Shown here: positions 63,915-64,000 of the stretch, piece after piece | Position numbering within the stretch: position 1 is the stretch's first letter | How the letters are laid out: each line of letters opens with the position of its first letter | Source: Sphingomonas sp. BT-65 | Lineage (GTDB): Bacteria > Pseudomonadota > Alphaproteobacteria > Sphingomonadales > Sphingomonadaceae | Assembly: GCF_026107375.2 (NCBI RefSeq) | Contig: NZ_JAPCIA010000001.1 | Location: forward strand, 310,001 to 374,000 | DNA: 64,000 nt | Direction: 5' to 3' | The notes under the pieces: generated by a model | Databases searched by the model: none | Seen by the model: the letters and a program-made list of their open reading frames with translations, nothing else | What the model was told of the DNA's origin: nothing | Made by a program: the position numbers and the translations under genes

Positions 63915-64000
63915 TCAGGCCTTCGCGGATTTCGCGCCCGTGACGGTGTGTTGCAGAGTGTTACGGCTGCAGACTCGATTCCGCCACCGGGCTAAGACGC
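63915..64000 (-). CDS. Possible C-terminal end of a gene entering from the right
   Basis: On the minus strand an open frame enters at the right edge and ends at TGA 63915-63917, with 27 codons visible (end NTLQHTVTGAKSAKA). Too little is seen to name a family, and other frames are also open or closed in this GC-rich DNA. Confidence 0.2.
   Translation of the reverse strand, partial: VLARWRNRVCSRNTLQHTVTGAKSAKA

Overview
The window looks like a chromosomal segment of an alphaproteobacterium, most likely a sphingomonad (Sphingomonas or a close relative). The evidence is high GC with strong third-position GC, folate-dependent TrmFO, a DUF1476 (ATP synthase zeta inhibitor-like) gene, an UrcA-family protein, GatCAB, a class of pyrB-pyrC pair typical of this group, many DUF proteins common in sphingomonads, and extragenic palindromes of the sphingomonad type. 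There is no phage, transposase, integrase, plasmid origin, rRNA operon or CRISPR array. The genes form short operons that are packed tightly, often with ATGA overlaps or shared stop quartets.

Layout. 1-7 kb: the start of a TadG-like Flp pilus gene leaving the window, a squalene/phytoene-synthase-like gene, an EF-hand protein, trmFO, a YhhN-family membrane protein, and a fatty-acid desaturase / GbsR-type regulator / VOC cassette carrying two copies of one palindromic operator. DUF488, GFA and DUF952 genes follow. 7-15 kb: gyrA, a secreted TPR protein, an Lrp/AsnC regulator, an atypical histidine kinase and a WalW-like polysaccharide deacetylase. 15-18.5 kb: tRNA-Ile2(CAU), tRNA-Pro(UGG), a LytS/LytTR two-component pair, an UrcA protein and a small lipoprotein. 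18.5-28 kb: an M28 peptidase, ettA, DoxX, nadA, a membrane protein, a DUF4230/MBL pair and a BlaI/M56 (BlaR1-like) regulatory pair with a double operator. 28-35 kb: a GT4 glycosyltransferase, the grxD-bolA-DUF1476 cluster, nadC, RNase T2, DUF4112 and an orphan family-5 solute-binding lipoprotein. 35-40 kb: ilvB-ilvN-ilvC, and miaA/serB divergent from a shared CATG. 40-44 kb: a SEL1/SPOR protein divergent from a ParA / ribbon-helix-helix / TPR-SPOR operon. 44-52 kb: pyrB-pyrC (catalytic motifs lost), DUF805, an S10 carboxypeptidase, ruvX, DUF3089 and a frameshifted DUF4153 gene. 52-58 kb: gatC, gatA, a hidden small ORF, gatB, and a secreted-protein / M48 protease / secreted-protein operon. 58-64 kb: tRNA-Leu(UAG), trigger factor with a His/Cys and Lys/Ala tail, a dispersed repeat, a GT2 glycosyltransferase, a polytopic membrane protein and a MipA/OmpV porin-like protein.

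How the genes work together. The mix is mainly housekeeping: tRNA modification and charging (TrmFO, MiaA, TilS-type tRNA-Ile2, GatCAB), NAD synthesis (NadA, NadC), branched-chain amino acids (IlvBNC), pyrimidines (PyrB plus a pseudo-PyrC), serine (SerB), Fe-S trafficking (Grx4-BolA), and DNA topology and repair (GyrA, RuvX). Around this core lie envelope functions and several regulatory modules that contain their own DNA targets. The most promising poorly described unit is the ParA-RHH-SPOR cluster with CtrA-like sites. The DUF4153 gene and the small ORF before gatB both appear to lack a single base and lie only about 2.2 kb apart, so assembly error must be excluded before biology is inferred. 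Coordinates of starts were chosen by ribosome binding sites and family alignment from memory. No database search was possible.
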